A stretch of DNA of 64,000 bases from UBA7672 sp965279205 (GTDB taxonomy: Bacteria; Pseudomonadota; Alphaproteobacteria; Caulobacterales; Hyphomonadaceae): the NCBI GenBank assembly GCA_965279205.1, contig OZ257144.1:2356001-2420000 (forward strand). The letters run 5' to 3'. Of the stretch, positions 26,054-35,100 are shown one piece after another. Position 1 is the stretch's first letter, and every line of letters begins with the position of its first letter. The translations under genes were made by a program, and so were the position numbers. Below the pieces are notes generated by a model, which had not been told where the DNA came from, did no database searches, and saw only the letters and a program-made list of their open reading frames with translations.

Positions 26054-27685
26054 CTAGACCAGCCTGCTCTTGTCCCGTGCCGCCGCGATGAAGCTCGCGA
26101 ACAGCGGGTGAGGATCAAACGGACGAGACTTCAGTTCGGGGTGAAACTGGACGCCGATGAACCAGGGGTGGTCGGTGAGTTCGAGGATCTCCGGCAGCTT
26201 GCCGTCGGGCGACATGCCGGAGAACTGGACGCCGTGCGGAGCGAGGCGCGCGATGATGTCGGTGTTGACCTCGTAGCGGTGGCGGTGGCGCTCTGAGATG
26301 TGCGTCGCGCCGTAGATGCCGGCGACCTTGCTGCCCTTCGCGAGTTCCGCGGGATAGGCGCCAAGGCGCATTGTGCCGCCAAGGTCGCCGTCGGCGGCGC
26401 GGACTTCGCGGGTGTTGCCGCGGATCCATTCGCCCATCAGGCCAACGGCGGGATAATCGGGCTTGCCGAATTCGGTGGTGCCGGCGCCGGGAATGTTGGC
26501 GAGGTTGCGGGCAAGCTCGATCACCGCGAGCTGCATGCCGTAGCAGATGCCGAAGCATGGCAGCTTGTGGCGGCGGGCATAGCCGGCGGCGCGCATCTTG
26601 CCGATCGCGCCCCGTTCGCCGAAGCCGCCCGGCAGAAGCACACCGTCGACATTGTCCAGTTCGGAAAGATCGGCATTGGGGTCGTCATAGCGGTCGGACG
26701 GGATCCAGGTGAGGTTCACCTTCACCTTGTTGGCGAGGCCGCCATGGCCAAGCGCTTCGACCACGGATTTGTAGGCGTCGTGCAGCGCCACATACTTGCC
26801 GACGATGGCGATGCGAACTTCGCCGTCCGGATTGCGAAGCGTCTGTGATGTCTGCACCCAGTGCTTGAGATCGGGCGTGGTGTCCTTCTCGAGACCGAAA
26901 TGGCGGAGCACTTCACGGTCGAGCCCGCGCGCGTGGTATTCCAGCGGAACTTCATAGATGTGTTGCGCATCGAGCGCCTCGATGACGGCTTCGGGACGGA
27001 CATTGCAGAACAGCGCGATCTTGCGGCGCTCTTCCGGCGGGATCGGCATGGGCGCGCGGCACAGCAGGATGTCGGGCTGGATGCCGATGGAGCGCAGCTC
27101 CTTCACCGAGTGCTGGGTCGGCTTGGTCTTCATCTCACCGGCGGTGGCGATGTAGGGCAGCAGCGTGAGGTGAATGAACAGGCTGGCTTCGCGGCCGAGC
27201 TCCTGGCTCAGCTGGCGGATGGCTTCGAAGAACGGCAGGCCTTCGATGTCGCCGACCGTGCCGCCGACTTCGACGAGGACGAAATCCACGTCGTCGGTGT
27301 CGGCCTTGACGAATTCCTTGATGGCGTCGGTGACGTGCGGGATCACCTGTAGCGTGGCGCCGAGATAGTCGCCTTTGCGCTCCCTCTCGAGGATCGCCTT
27401 GTAGATGCGGCCGGTGGTCGTGTTGTCGGTCTTGCGGGCGGAGACGCCGGTGAAGCGTTCGTAGTGGCCAAGGTCGAGGTCGGTCTCGGCGCCGTCATCG
27501 GTGACGAAGACCTCGCCATGCTGGGTTGGCGACATCGTGCCGGGATCGACGTTGAGATAGGGGTCGAGCTTGCGGAGCCTGACGCGGTAGCCGCGCGACT
27601 GAAGCAGCGCGCCGAGCGCTGCCGAGGCAATGCCCTTCCCGAGGGAGGACACGACACCTCCCGTGATGAAGATGAAACGCTTCAT
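26054..27685 (-). CDS. pyrG: CTP synthase
   Basis: Makes CTP from UTP using glutamine, 543 residues. The N-terminal synthetase domain opens MKRFIFITGGVVSSLGKGIA (P-loop) and has YLNVDPGTMSPTQHGEVFV. The C-terminal class I amidotransferase domain carries the oxyanion and nucleophile segment PCFGICYGMQ and the catalytic His-Glu in GVQFHPELKSRPF. ATG at 27685 is fixed by the conserved N-terminus. It lies 67 bp downstream of secG on the same strand, and tpiA is further upstream, giving the common tpiA-secG-pyrG order of alphaproteobacteria. Confidence 0.98.
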   Translation of the reverse strand: MKRFIFITGGVVSSLGKGIASAALGALLQSRGYRVRLRKLDPYLNVDPGTMSPTQHGEVFVTDDGAETDLDLGHYERFTGVSARKTDNTTTGRIYKAILERERKGDYLGATLQVIPHVTDAIKEFVKADTDDVDFVLVEVGGTVGDIEGLPFFEAIRQLSQELGREASLFIHLTLLPYIATAGEMKTKPTQHSVKELRSIGIQPDILLCRAPMPIPPEERRKIALFCNVRPEAVIEALDAQHIYEVPLEYHARGLDREVLRHFGLEKDTTPDLKHWVQTSQTLRNPDGEVRIAIVGKYVALHDAYKSVVEALGHGGLANKVKVNLTWIPSDRYDDPNADLSELDNVDGVLLPGGFGERGAIGKMRAAGYARRHKLPCFGICYGMQLAVIELARNLANIPGAGTTEFGKPDYPAVGLMGEWIRGNTREVRAADGDLGGTMRLGAYPAELAKGSKVAGIYGATHISERHRHRYEVNTDIIARLAPHGVQFSGMSPDGKLPEILELTDHPWFIGVQFHPELKSRPFDPHPLFASFIAAARDKSRLV

Positions 27686-27752
27686 GACGGATGACCAGTT
27701 TAACGATTCGCAGCCCCGAGGCGAGAGGGGCAAGGCCTGAAGTCAGTCGAAA

Positions 27753-28262
27753 CTAGTTAGGCGATCCACCATTTTGCGGCGGCGTGGCGGCCGGCGGCGT
27801 GGTTGCGGGCGCAGTTGTCGCAGGTGCGGTGGCGGGTGGTGTGGCGGGCGCAGGTGCGGTGTTCGTGCGCGGGGCGAGCGGGTCCACGGGCGCAGGCGCG
27901 GGCGGTGCGGCGGCCGCAGGCGGCGTAGTAGTGGTGGTTGCCGGCGGCGTTGTGGTTGACGGCCCGGCAAGCGGATCAAACGGGTCCGTGGTGTTCTGCT
28001 GCTGGAGTTCGCGCTCGAGGTTGGCGGGGGCCTTGGTTTCCTGGCCGTTGAGGTAGGTCATCGTGATGCTGGTGGCGAAGAAGACGGCTGCGAGGCCCAT
28101 CGTGGTGCGGACCAGCACGCTGGCCGCGCCGCGGCCGGAGATGACGCCGCCCGTGCCGCCACCGCCCATGCCGAGAGCGCCGCCTTCGGAGCGCTGGAGC
28201 ATGATCGCAATCACGAGCGCGATGCACGCGATCATGTGGACTGTGAGGAGGACGTTGAGCAT
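27753..28262 (-). CDS. secG: Preprotein translocase subunit SecG with long Pro/Thr/Ala-rich tail
   Basis: SecG is a small SecYEG subunit that assists protein export. Two membrane helices are visible (MLNVLLTVHMIACIALVIAI and VRTTMGLAAVFFATSITMTY) around the family loop MLQRSEGGALGMGGGG. The core ends near residue 75; the remaining roughly 90 residues are low-complexity Ala/Pro/Thr (runs such as TTTTTPP and APAPATPP), giving 169 residues against the usual 75-130. Extended tails are known in alphaproteobacterial SecG but this one is long. ATG at 28262. Confidence 0.92.
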   Translation of the reverse strand: MLNVLLTVHMIACIALVIAIMLQRSEGGALGMGGGGTGGVISGRGAASVLVRTTMGLAAVFFATSITMTYLNGQETKAPANLERELQQQNTTDPFDPLAGPSTTTPPATTTTTPPAAAAPPAPAPVDPLAPRTNTAPAPATPPATAPATTAPATTPPAATPPQNGGSPN

Positions 28263-28383
28263 TCGGGAACCGCCCGGGACAAATGTGATGGCGTCAAAGC
28301 ACGTCGCAGGGGTGCGGCCAAGCCCCAACTGCCTTTAAGCCGCGCTTTTCATATGGGTGCGGCTACGGGACCGCGCCAAGCGC

Positions 28384-29133
28384 TCAGACGCAGCCCTGCG
28401 CAATCCTCAGGAAATCAGCGGCTTTCAGGCTGGCGCCGCCCACCAGGGCCCCGTCGACGCCGGGCACATGCATGAGTTCACGGGCGTTGTCGGGCTTTAC
28501 CGAGCCGCCATATAGCAACCGGATCGCCCTGCCCTGGGCGCCAAAACGGTTTTCGAGCGCGTTTCCGATGGCCTGGTGGACTTCGGCGACCTGGGCAGTG
28601 GTGGGGGTGCGGCCCGTGCCGATAGCCCAGACGGGCTCGTAAGCGATCACGACGGCGGCTGCGGAGGTCAGGTCGGGTACCGAACCGGCCAGCTGGTCCG
28701 AGATTATGTGCAGTGTCTGTCCGGCATCCCGTTCGGCGAGGCTTTCGCCGATGCAGATGATGGGAGTGAGCCCCGCCTTGAGAACCGCCGCAGCCTTGGC
28801 GGCGACTATCGGGCTGGTTTCGCCATGCAGCGTGCGGCGTTCGGAATGGCCGACGATCACGTAGCTGGCGCCTATATCGCCCCACATTTCGGCGCTGACA
28901 TCGCCTGTGAAGGCCCCAGATTTCTCGGCGTGGCAGTCCTGGCCGCCCAGAGCGATGGCAGAGCCCTTGAGAGCGGCGCGGACAGAGCCGGCCAGGGTGG
29001 CTGGGGGGCATATGGCCAGGTCGACGCCGGGAAGGCTGGCCGCGCCAGCGACCATGGCCTGGACTTCGGAAAGAGAGGCCGTAAGGCCATTCATCTTCCA
29101 GTTTCCGGCTACCAGCTTCCTATGCGCGCTCAT
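28384..29133 (-). CDS. tpiA: Triose-phosphate isomerase
   Basis: Interconverts dihydroxyacetone phosphate and glyceraldehyde 3-phosphate, 249 residues. Substrate-binding NWKMNG, the catalytic His region YVIVGHSERR, the catalytic Glu region VVIAYEPVWAIGTGRTPT (Glu in AYEPVW) and the phosphate loop LLYGGSVKPDN are all intact. ATG at 29133 gives MSAHRKLVAGNWK. It is divergent from ppiD, as in other alphaproteobacteria. Confidence 0.97.
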   Translation of the reverse strand: MSAHRKLVAGNWKMNGLTASLSEVQAMVAGAASLPGVDLAICPPATLAGSVRAALKGSAIALGGQDCHAEKSGAFTGDVSAEMWGDIGASYVIVGHSERRTLHGETSPIVAAKAAAVLKAGLTPIICIGESLAERDAGQTLHIISDQLAGSVPDLTSAAAVVIAYEPVWAIGTGRTPTTAQVAEVHQAIGNALENRFGAQGRAIRLLYGGSVKPDNARELMHVPGVDGALVGGASLKAADFLRIAQGCV

Positions 29134-29320
29134 TCCGCCCGTTTCCCTGAACTCTACGTGCCGACCGACGAGGCCAGTCGCCACGGACCCGCGCCACCAT
29201 GCTGTATTGTCGCATTTAACTGCGGCGAACCGGTTTCCCCTCGACCGCAAAATGATCTAGCAAGCCGTGTTCCAACGGACAACCGACCGGGTTGCCGGGC
29301 ACTACCAGGGAGTAACGCCG

Positions 29321-31216
29321 ATGATCGGCGGAATGCGCAAGTTTGCCAGATCGAAATGGGCGCTTGGCCTGTTCGCGCTGCTGATCATCAGCTTTGGCAT
29401 CTTTGGACTCCAGGACAATTTCGGTGGGGTTTCCGCCGGCGGGCTCGCCCAGATCGGGAAATACGAGATCCATGCCCGCGACGTGAATGCGGCCGTCTCG
29501 CGCGAGATCGACCGGCTGCGCGTAAGCGAGAACAAGATCGTAAGCCAGGCGGACGCCGTGCGAGAGGGCATTACCCAGCAGCAGCTGCTGCAGCTGGAAT
29601 ACCGAAACACCCTGCTCGCTTACGCTGACAAGATCGGCGTCCGTGCGAGCCCGGAAGCCGTGAACAATCTGGTCCTTCGCGAAGCCGACGCATTCAAGGA
29701 TGCGCTTGGCCGTGTTTCGGTCGACCAGATCCGCGCCGCCGCGCAACAGCGTGGCGAGACAGTGAAGCAGTTCGAGGAAGGCATCCGCGACGACCTGACG
29801 GCGCAATACCTCGAAGCCGCCGCCTACAACGCGCTGCGCACACCGGACATCCTGACGGCGCCGGTGATTAAGTATCTCGGCGAGAGCCGTGTCGTGACGG
29901 TGGCCCGCCTTAGCGAGAGTGCAATTGCACCACCGAAGGAGCCGACCGCAGACGAGATGAAGGCCTGGTATGAGTCCCACAAGGACATGTTCAACCAGCC
30001 CGAGCGCCGCCGGATTTCGGTGCTGAGCTATTCGCCGGAAGACCTGCTCGACAAGGTCACGATCACCGACGACCAGGTGAAAGCGGAATACGAAAAGCGC
30101 ATCCGCGATTTCTCGACGCCGGAAACACGCGAGATGGTGGAGTTCACTGGCGACCGCAACGCGATCCAGCAACTGGTCGACCTGTCGAAGCAAGGCAAGT
30201 CGCTGGAAGACGCACAAAAGGGCGCAACGGGCGCTCTGCGTGCCGACCGCAAGGTGAAGCCGGAAGAGATTTCGGACGAGCGCCTGCGCGAACTGATTTT
30301 CGGCCTGCCGGTCAACGAGTTGCGCGGGCCGTTCCAGCTTGGTGAAGGCGCGCCCTTCATGGCGGTGGTTGTGAAGTCGATCACGCCGGGCGTGCCGAAG
30401 CCGTTCGCGGAAGTCGAAGCGGACGTGCGCCGCGAGCTGACCTTGCCGGGCGCTGAAGCGCAGTTCGAGGAGTCGTCTGAGTCGTTCCGTGATGCTGCTG
30501 GCGGCCAGGCGCTGGAAGAGATCGGCAAGCAATTCGGCGTGCCGGTGATCCAGCTGGCAGCGGTCAACAACAATGCGCAGACCGAAAAGGGTGACCAGAG
30601 CAAGCTGCTGGCCGCCAATCCGGACGCTGTGCGCGAGCTGTTCACGCTTCAGGCGGGCCAGCTGACCAACGTGTTCGAGGGCGACAACGTGCTGGCGATG
30701 TACCGGCTCGATGAAATCGTTGCGCCACACACGCTGGCGTTCGAGCAGGTGCGCGACCGAGTGCGTCTGGAGCACATGCGCGAGCAGATCGAGAATGCCG
30801 CCGACAAGGCCGCCAACGACATGGTCGCGGCGGTGAAAGCCGGCAAGACGTTCGAACAGTCTGCCGCCGCTTCCAAGTTCACGGTGCTGCCCGGCATTAC
30901 ACTGTCGCGCGCCGCTAATCCGCCGATCGATCCGCAAGTCGCCCAGGCAGCCTTCAACCTGAAAGCCGGCGAGACGGCGACGGCGCGTGACCGCAACCGG
31001 GCGCCTTGGGTTGTGCGGGTGGACAAGATTGATGCGGTGACGCCTGAAATGGCTGCCTCACTGAAGCAGAACATTGGCGCGCAGGTGTCCGAGCTGCTGG
31101 CCCGCGATTTCGCGGAAGTCTTCCAGCGCGGCATCCAGAAGGAAGTGCCTTACAAGCGCGATGAAGTGGCGGTGCAACAGTACCTGGAAAGCTTCGTCAA
31201 AGACGAGGCGCAATGA
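29321..31216 (+). CDS. ppiD: Membrane-anchored peptidyl-prolyl isomerase PpiD/SurA-type
   Basis: A 631-residue periplasmic chaperone anchored by an N-terminal helix (KWALGLFALLIISFGIFGL). A SurA N-like domain follows (VRASPEAVNNLVLREADAFK region), then a parvulin-like segment (MVEFTGDRNAIQQL and LGEGAPFMAVVVKSITPG) and a long C-terminal helical part. Parvulin motifs are weak, as in most PpiD proteins, so isomerase activity is uncertain. ATG 29321 follows AGGGAG. It ends in an ATGA overlap with trpE, so chaperone and tryptophan genes are translationally coupled, a conserved alphaproteobacterial arrangement. Confidence 0.9.
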   Translation: MIGGMRKFARSKWALGLFALLIISFGIFGLQDNFGGVSAGGLAQIGKYEIHARDVNAAVSREIDRLRVSENKIVSQADAVREGITQQQLLQLEYRNTLLAYADKIGVRASPEAVNNLVLREADAFKDALGRVSVDQIRAAAQQRGETVKQFEEGIRDDLTAQYLEAAAYNALRTPDILTAPVIKYLGESRVVTVARLSESAIAPPKEPTADEMKAWYESHKDMFNQPERRRISVLSYSPEDLLDKVTITDDQVKAEYEKRIRDFSTPETREMVEFTGDRNAIQQLVDLSKQGKSLEDAQKGATGALRADRKVKPEEISDERLRELIFGLPVNELRGPFQLGEGAPFMAVVVKSITPGVPKPFAEVEADVRRELTLPGAEAQFEESSESFRDAAGGQALEEIGKQFGVPVIQLAAVNNNAQTEKGDQSKLLAANPDAVRELFTLQAGQLTNVFEGDNVLAMYRLDEIVAPHTLAFEQVRDRVRLEHMREQIENAADKAANDMVAAVKAGKTFEQSAAASKFTVLPGITLSRAANPPIDPQVAQAAFNLKAGETATARDRNRAPWVVRVDKIDAVTPEMAASLKQNIGAQVSELLARDFAEVFQRGIQKEVPYKRDEVAVQQYLESFVKDEAQ

Positions 31217-32649
31217 CCGCGACCCTGCCCCGGCTTCTCGTCCGGCGCCGGGTCGACGACACGGAGTCGCCGGTTTCGGCGATGCTCAAACTCAATCCTA
31301 TGCAGCCGGGGCTGGTGCTGTTCGAAAGCGTCACGGGCGGTGAAACGCGCGGGCGCTATTCGTTCATCGGCATGGCGCCGGACCTGTGGTGGCGCGTGAA
31401 GGCCGGCAAGGCCGAGACTTCGGCGACGGCCGACTTCAGGAAGGTCCTGTCGACATCGAACGATCCGATGCGATCGCTGCGTGAGTTCATCGACGCCTGC
31501 AAGGTCAGCGGCATGGAAGGCCTGCCGCCGATGGCGGCGGGGGCTTACGGCTATCTGGGCTATGACATGGTGCGCCATGTCGAGAAGCTGCCGGAGACCA
31601 AGCCGGATCCGAACGGCGTGCCGGAAGCGATGCTGATGCGTCCCGGAGTGGTGCTGATCTTCGACGGTGTGAAACAGGAGATCATCCTCGCGGCGCCCGA
31701 GCGCGATGGCGAAGCGGCGACGCAGGCGCGGCTGGACGCGGTGGAAGCCAAGCTCGACGAGCCGATGCCGCCCTCGCGCCCGAACGATGCGCCGGTCGAG
31801 AAAATCCAGTTCACCTCGAACACCGAGAAGTCGCGGTATCTCGAGATGGTCGAGAAAGCGAAGGCCTACATTCGCGCGGGTGACATCTTCCAGGTCGTGC
31901 CCAGCCAGCGCTTTTCGGCGACGTTCGAGCGGTCGCCGTTTGCGTTCTACAGAGCTCTGCGGCGGCTCAACCCTTCGCCCTTCATGTTCTATGTGAATTT
32001 CGGCGAGTTCCAGATCTCGGGATCGAGCCCGGAAATTCTGGTGCGGGTGCGCGATGGTCTCGTCACGGTTCGACCGATCGCCGGCACCCTGCCCCGCGGC
32101 AAGACGCCGGAAGAGGATCAATCGAACGAAGAGAAATTGATAGCCGATCCGAAGGAACGCGCCGAGCATTTGATGTTGCTGGACCTTGGCAGGAACGATG
32201 TCGGCCGGGTTGCGGCGCGTGGAACGGTCGAGGTGACGGAGAGCTTCACCGTCGAGCGCTACAGCCATGTGATGCACATCGTTTCGAACGTGCAGGGGCG
32301 GCTGAAACCGGGCGAGGATATGGTGTCGGCGCTGGCGGCGGGCTTTCCGGCAGGCACCACGTCAGGCGCGCCGAAGATCCGCGCGATGGAGATCATCTCG
32401 GAACTGGAGCCCCATGCGCGGGGCGTCTACGCCGGAGGCGTCGGCTATTTCGGCGCGGGGGGCGACATGGATACCTGCATCGCGCTGCGCACGGCGGTGT
32501 TCAGCGGTGGCAAGATCCATGTGCAAGCCGGCGGCGGCGTCGTCTACGACAGCAACCCCGAAAGCGAGTTCATGGAAACGGTGCACAAGGCGAGCGCGCT
32601 GTTCCGCGCCGCCGAGGAAGCCGCGCGTTATGACCGAGGGAACAGATGA
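31213..32649 (+). CDS. trpE: Anthranilate synthase component I
   Basis: Converts chorismate to anthranilate with ammonia from TrpG; 478 residues. The N-terminal feedback region reads LVLFESVTGGETRGRYSF, corresponding to the LLES tryptophan-binding motif. The catalytic chorismate domain has GDIFQVVPSQRFSA, PFMFYVNFGEFQISGSSPE, RPIAGTLPRG, LLDLGRNDVGRVA and PAGTTSGAPKIRAME. It starts inside the ppiD stop (ATGA) and ends inside the trpG start (ATGA). No leader peptide or attenuator is evident upstream, and the location inside a ppiD operon argues against one. Confidence 0.97.
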   Translation: MTATLPRLLVRRRVDDTESPVSAMLKLNPMQPGLVLFESVTGGETRGRYSFIGMAPDLWWRVKAGKAETSATADFRKVLSTSNDPMRSLREFIDACKVSGMEGLPPMAAGAYGYLGYDMVRHVEKLPETKPDPNGVPEAMLMRPGVVLIFDGVKQEIILAAPERDGEAATQARLDAVEAKLDEPMPPSRPNDAPVEKIQFTSNTEKSRYLEMVEKAKAYIRAGDIFQVVPSQRFSATFERSPFAFYRALRRLNPSPFMFYVNFGEFQISGSSPEILVRVRDGLVTVRPIAGTLPRGKTPEEDQSNEEKLIADPKERAEHLMLLDLGRNDVGRVAARGTVEVTESFTVERYSHVMHIVSNVQGRLKPGEDMVSALAAGFPAGTTSGAPKIRAMEIISELEPHARGVYAGGVGYFGAGGDMDTCIALRTAVFSGGKIHVQAGGGVVYDSNPESEFMETVHKASALFRAAEEAARYDRGNR

Positions 32650-33245
32650 AGGTTCTTCTCATCGATAACTACGACAGCTTCACCTACAACCTCGTCCATT
32701 ACCTTCAGGACGTGGGGCCAGACGTTGAGGTTGAGGTGGTGCGCAACGACACGCTGACTGCGAAGGAAGCGCTCGCGAAGGGCGCCGACGCGATCGTGCT
32801 GTCGCCGGGGCCGTGCACGCCCAACGAGGCGGGGATCTGCCTGGAGCTGATCAGGATCGCGCCGGACAACATGCCGATCCTGGGCGTGTGCCTTGGTCAC
32901 CAGGCGATCGGACAGGCGATGGGTGGCGTTGTCGAAAGCGCAAAGGACATTGTCCACGGCAAGGTGTGGGACGTGAAGGTGCTTGGCGGCGAGCTGTTCG
33001 AAGGCGTGCCGGAGCATTTCGAGGCCGTGCGCTATCACTCGTTGGCGGTGCGGCGGAGCGGAATTCCCGGCGCGCTGAAAGTGGACGCCGAAACGGCGGA
33101 TGGCGAGGTGATGGCGGTAAGCCACGCGACACGACCCGTATTCGGCGTGCAGTTCCATCCGGAGTCGATCGGTTCGCAGTTCGGCAAGGTGATGCTAGCG
33201 AATTTCCTGAAACGCGCAGCCAGCCAGAAAGCGGTCAACAAGTGA
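32646..33245 (+). CDS. trpG: Anthranilate synthase component II (glutamine amidotransferase)
   Basis: Supplies ammonia to TrpE; 199 residues, a stand-alone class I amidotransferase. The catalytic triad is complete: Cys82 in LGVCLGHQAIGQ, His171 and Glu173 in FGVQFHPESIGS. N-terminal MKVLLIDNYDSFTYNLVHYL is standard. It overlaps trpE by 4 nt and trpD by 4 nt (GTGA). It could also serve p-aminobenzoate synthesis, as single TrpG proteins do in some bacteria; the sequence does not decide this. Confidence 0.97.
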   Translation: MKVLLIDNYDSFTYNLVHYLQDVGPDVEVEVVRNDTLTAKEALAKGADAIVLSPGPCTPNEAGICLELIRIAPDNMPILGVCLGHQAIGQAMGGVVESAKDIVHGKVWDVKVLGGELFEGVPEHFEAVRYHSLAVRRSGIPGALKVDAETADGEVMAVSHATRPVFGVQFHPESIGSQFGKVMLANFLKRAASQKAVNK

Positions 33246-34255
33246 GCAATGCGGTTCGCAGTATCGTCGGCAAGCTGGCGGCGGACGAGCGCTGGACGCA
33301 GGCCGAGATGGGCGCGGCGTTCGAGGAGCTGCTGTCCGGCCAGACGGATACCGCATTGATCGCAGCGTTCCTGATGGGCCTGCGCACGCGCGGTGAGACG
33401 GTTGACGACATCGTCGCGGGCGCGCGCGTTATGCGCGCCAATGCACGGCCGGTGAAGGCCCCGGCAGGCGCCATCGACACATGTGGGACCGGCGGCCTCG
33501 CGTGGACATCGCTGAACACATCAACGGCTGTGGCGTTTGTCGCGGCCGGTGCGGGCGCAATCGTCGCCAAGCACGGCAATCGCTCGAAGAGCAAGGCAGG
33601 CTCGGCGGATGTGCTGGAAGTGCTGGGCGTCAACCTCGCGCCGACGGATGCGCAGATGGAAGCGAGCTTCCGCGATGCAGGCCTCGCCTTCATGTTCGCG
33701 CCCCAACATCACGCCGCGACGAAGCATGTTGCTCCGGTACGCGCGACGCTGGGCATCCGCACGATCTTCAACATGCTGGGTCCGCTGGCCAATCCGGCGG
33801 GCGTGAAGCGGCAGGTGCTGGGCGTGTTCGGGTCGGAATGGGTTGAGCCATTTGCAAATGCGTTGCTGAGCCTGGGTTCTGAGCGAGCATTCGTCGTGCA
33901 TGGCCGCGACGGGATGGACGAGATTTCGACGACGGGCGCGACGGTTGTCTCCGAAGTGAAGGATGGCGCCGTGCGGAGCTATCTGATTACGCCGGAAGAG
34001 CTTGGCGTGAACCGTGCCAACCTCGACCAGCTGCGCGGCGGCGCGGCGTCGGAGAATGCAGAGGCGCTGCTGCGCGTGCTGAAGGGCGAGCCGGGACCGT
34101 TTGCGGACCTGGTTGCGGTGAATGCTGCGGCGGCGCTCGTCGTGGCGGGACTTGCGCCGAACCTCCGCGCTGGCGTCGATGTCGCGCGCGCCTCGATCGC
34201 ATCGGGCAAGGCGATGGCGGCGCTGGAAGCGCTCAAGCGGGCGTCCAATGGCTAG
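33242..34255 (+). CDS. trpD: Anthranilate phosphoribosyltransferase with divergent PRPP loop
   Basis: Couples anthranilate to PRPP; 337 residues. Start is the GTG at 33242 overlapping the trpG stop. Family segments are present: KHGNR, GSADVLEVLGVNL, FMFAPQHHAATKHVAPVRAT, RTIFNMLGPLANPAG and HGRDGMDEISTTGAT. The PRPP-binding loop, normally GTGGDG, reads CGTGGLAWTSLNTSTA, so the Asp that contacts PRPP/metal is replaced by Leu. The loop after KHGNR reads RSKSKAGSAD, one residue shorter than the usual pattern. The gene is otherwise intact and properly placed between trpG and trpC, with an 8-nt overlap with trpC, so it is probably functional. Confidence 0.95.
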   Translation: MSNAVRSIVGKLAADERWTQAEMGAAFEELLSGQTDTALIAAFLMGLRTRGETVDDIVAGARVMRANARPVKAPAGAIDTCGTGGLAWTSLNTSTAVAFVAAGAGAIVAKHGNRSKSKAGSADVLEVLGVNLAPTDAQMEASFRDAGLAFMFAPQHHAATKHVAPVRATLGIRTIFNMLGPLANPAGVKRQVLGVFGSEWVEPFANALLSLGSERAFVVHGRDGMDEISTTGATVVSEVKDGAVRSYLITPEELGVNRANLDQLRGGAASENAEALLRVLKGEPGPFADLVAVNAAAALVVAGLAPNLRAGVDVARASIASGKAMAALEALKRASNG

Positions 34256-35054
34256 GAACGTTCCCGACAAGCTGAAGGCTATCCTCGACTACAAGAAGGA
34301 TGAAGTCGCGGCCCTGAAGAAGTCGCGCTCGCTTTCCTCGCTTGAGGCGGAGGCGAATGCGGCGTCGAAGCCCCGCGGGTTTGCCGAGACGTTGCTGGCA
34401 ATCGCGAAGGCCGATGGCAACGGGCTTATCTGCGAAGTGAAGCGCAAGAGCCCGTCGGCTGGCGAGATCAATGCGGTGCGTCCGCCTGAAGAAGCAGCGA
34501 AGGCCTATGAGGCTGGCGGCGCGGCGTGCATCTCGGTGCTGACGGATGGGCCGAGCTTCGGCGGTACGCTGGCGGACATGGAGACCGTGCGTGCGGCGAT
34601 CGCCCTGCCCGTGCTGCGCAAGGATTTCATGGTCGATCCGATCCAGATCGTTGAGGCGCGCGCGCATGGTGCGGATGCGATCCTGATCATCATGGCGGCG
34701 GTAGACGACGCTCTCGCCAGCGAACTGCATGCGACAGCGGATGCACTGGGCATGTCTGTCCTGCTGGAGGCTCATGACGAGGCGGAGTTCGTGCGGGCGC
34801 TTGGCCTGCCCTCTGCTCTGATGGGTGTGAACAATCGGGATCTGAGGACGTTCACGACCGATCTAAGCGTCACGGAGCGCTTGGCTGACATGATGCCGGA
34901 AGGCCGGCTCTTGATCTCGGAAAGCGGGGTTAAGTCGGCCGGGGACGTCTCCCGGCTGAGAACTTGCGGCGCAAGGGGATTCCTGGTCGGGGAAAGCCTG
35001 ATGCGGGCGGAAAATCCTGCCGAATCCGTGCGGTCGCTTGTCCGGGCACGGTAA
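34248..35054 (+). CDS. trpC: Indole-3-glycerol phosphate synthase
   Basis: Closes the indole ring in tryptophan synthesis; 268 residues, a TIM barrel without fused TrpF. Catalytic and substrate motifs: LICEVKRKSPSAGEI (catalytic Lys), ISVLTDGPSFGGTLAD, VLRKDFMVDPIQI (general acid Lys), LGMSVLLEAHDEAEFVRAL (Glu), MGVNNRDLRTF, and LISESGVKSAGDV. ATG at 34248 is inside the trpD end. It closes the trpEGDC operon; trpA, trpB and trpF are not in the window. The moaC and moeA genes that often follow trpC in this class are missing. Confidence 0.97.
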   Translation: MARNVPDKLKAILDYKKDEVAALKKSRSLSSLEAEANAASKPRGFAETLLAIAKADGNGLICEVKRKSPSAGEINAVRPPEEAAKAYEAGGAACISVLTDGPSFGGTLADMETVRAAIALPVLRKDFMVDPIQIVEARAHGADAILIIMAAVDDALASELHATADALGMSVLLEAHDEAEFVRALGLPSALMGVNNRDLRTFTTDLSVTERLADMMPEGRLLISESGVKSAGDVSRLRTCGARGFLVGESLMRAENPAESVRSLVRAR

Positions 35055-35071
35055 AGCCCTCCACAGCGGAA

Positions 35072-35100
35072 TTGACCCATAACGTGAACGATAGTAGAAC
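35072..35100 (+). promoter_or_regulatory. lexA promoter with overlapping LexA (SOS) box
   Basis: GAAC-N7-GAAC at 35086-35100, the alphaproteobacterial LexA operator (direct repeat), lies 40 bp before the lexA start. It overlaps a plausible sigma-70 promoter: TTGACC at 35072-35077, a 17-nt spacer, and TAGAAC at 35095-35100. LexA bound here would block its own promoter, the standard autoregulation of SOS. Confidence 0.85.

Noticed and set aside
29216..30937. 573-codon open frame opposite ppiD
   Set aside because: ppiD on the plus strand has clear domains, a ribosome site and an operon overlap; the antisense product matches no family.
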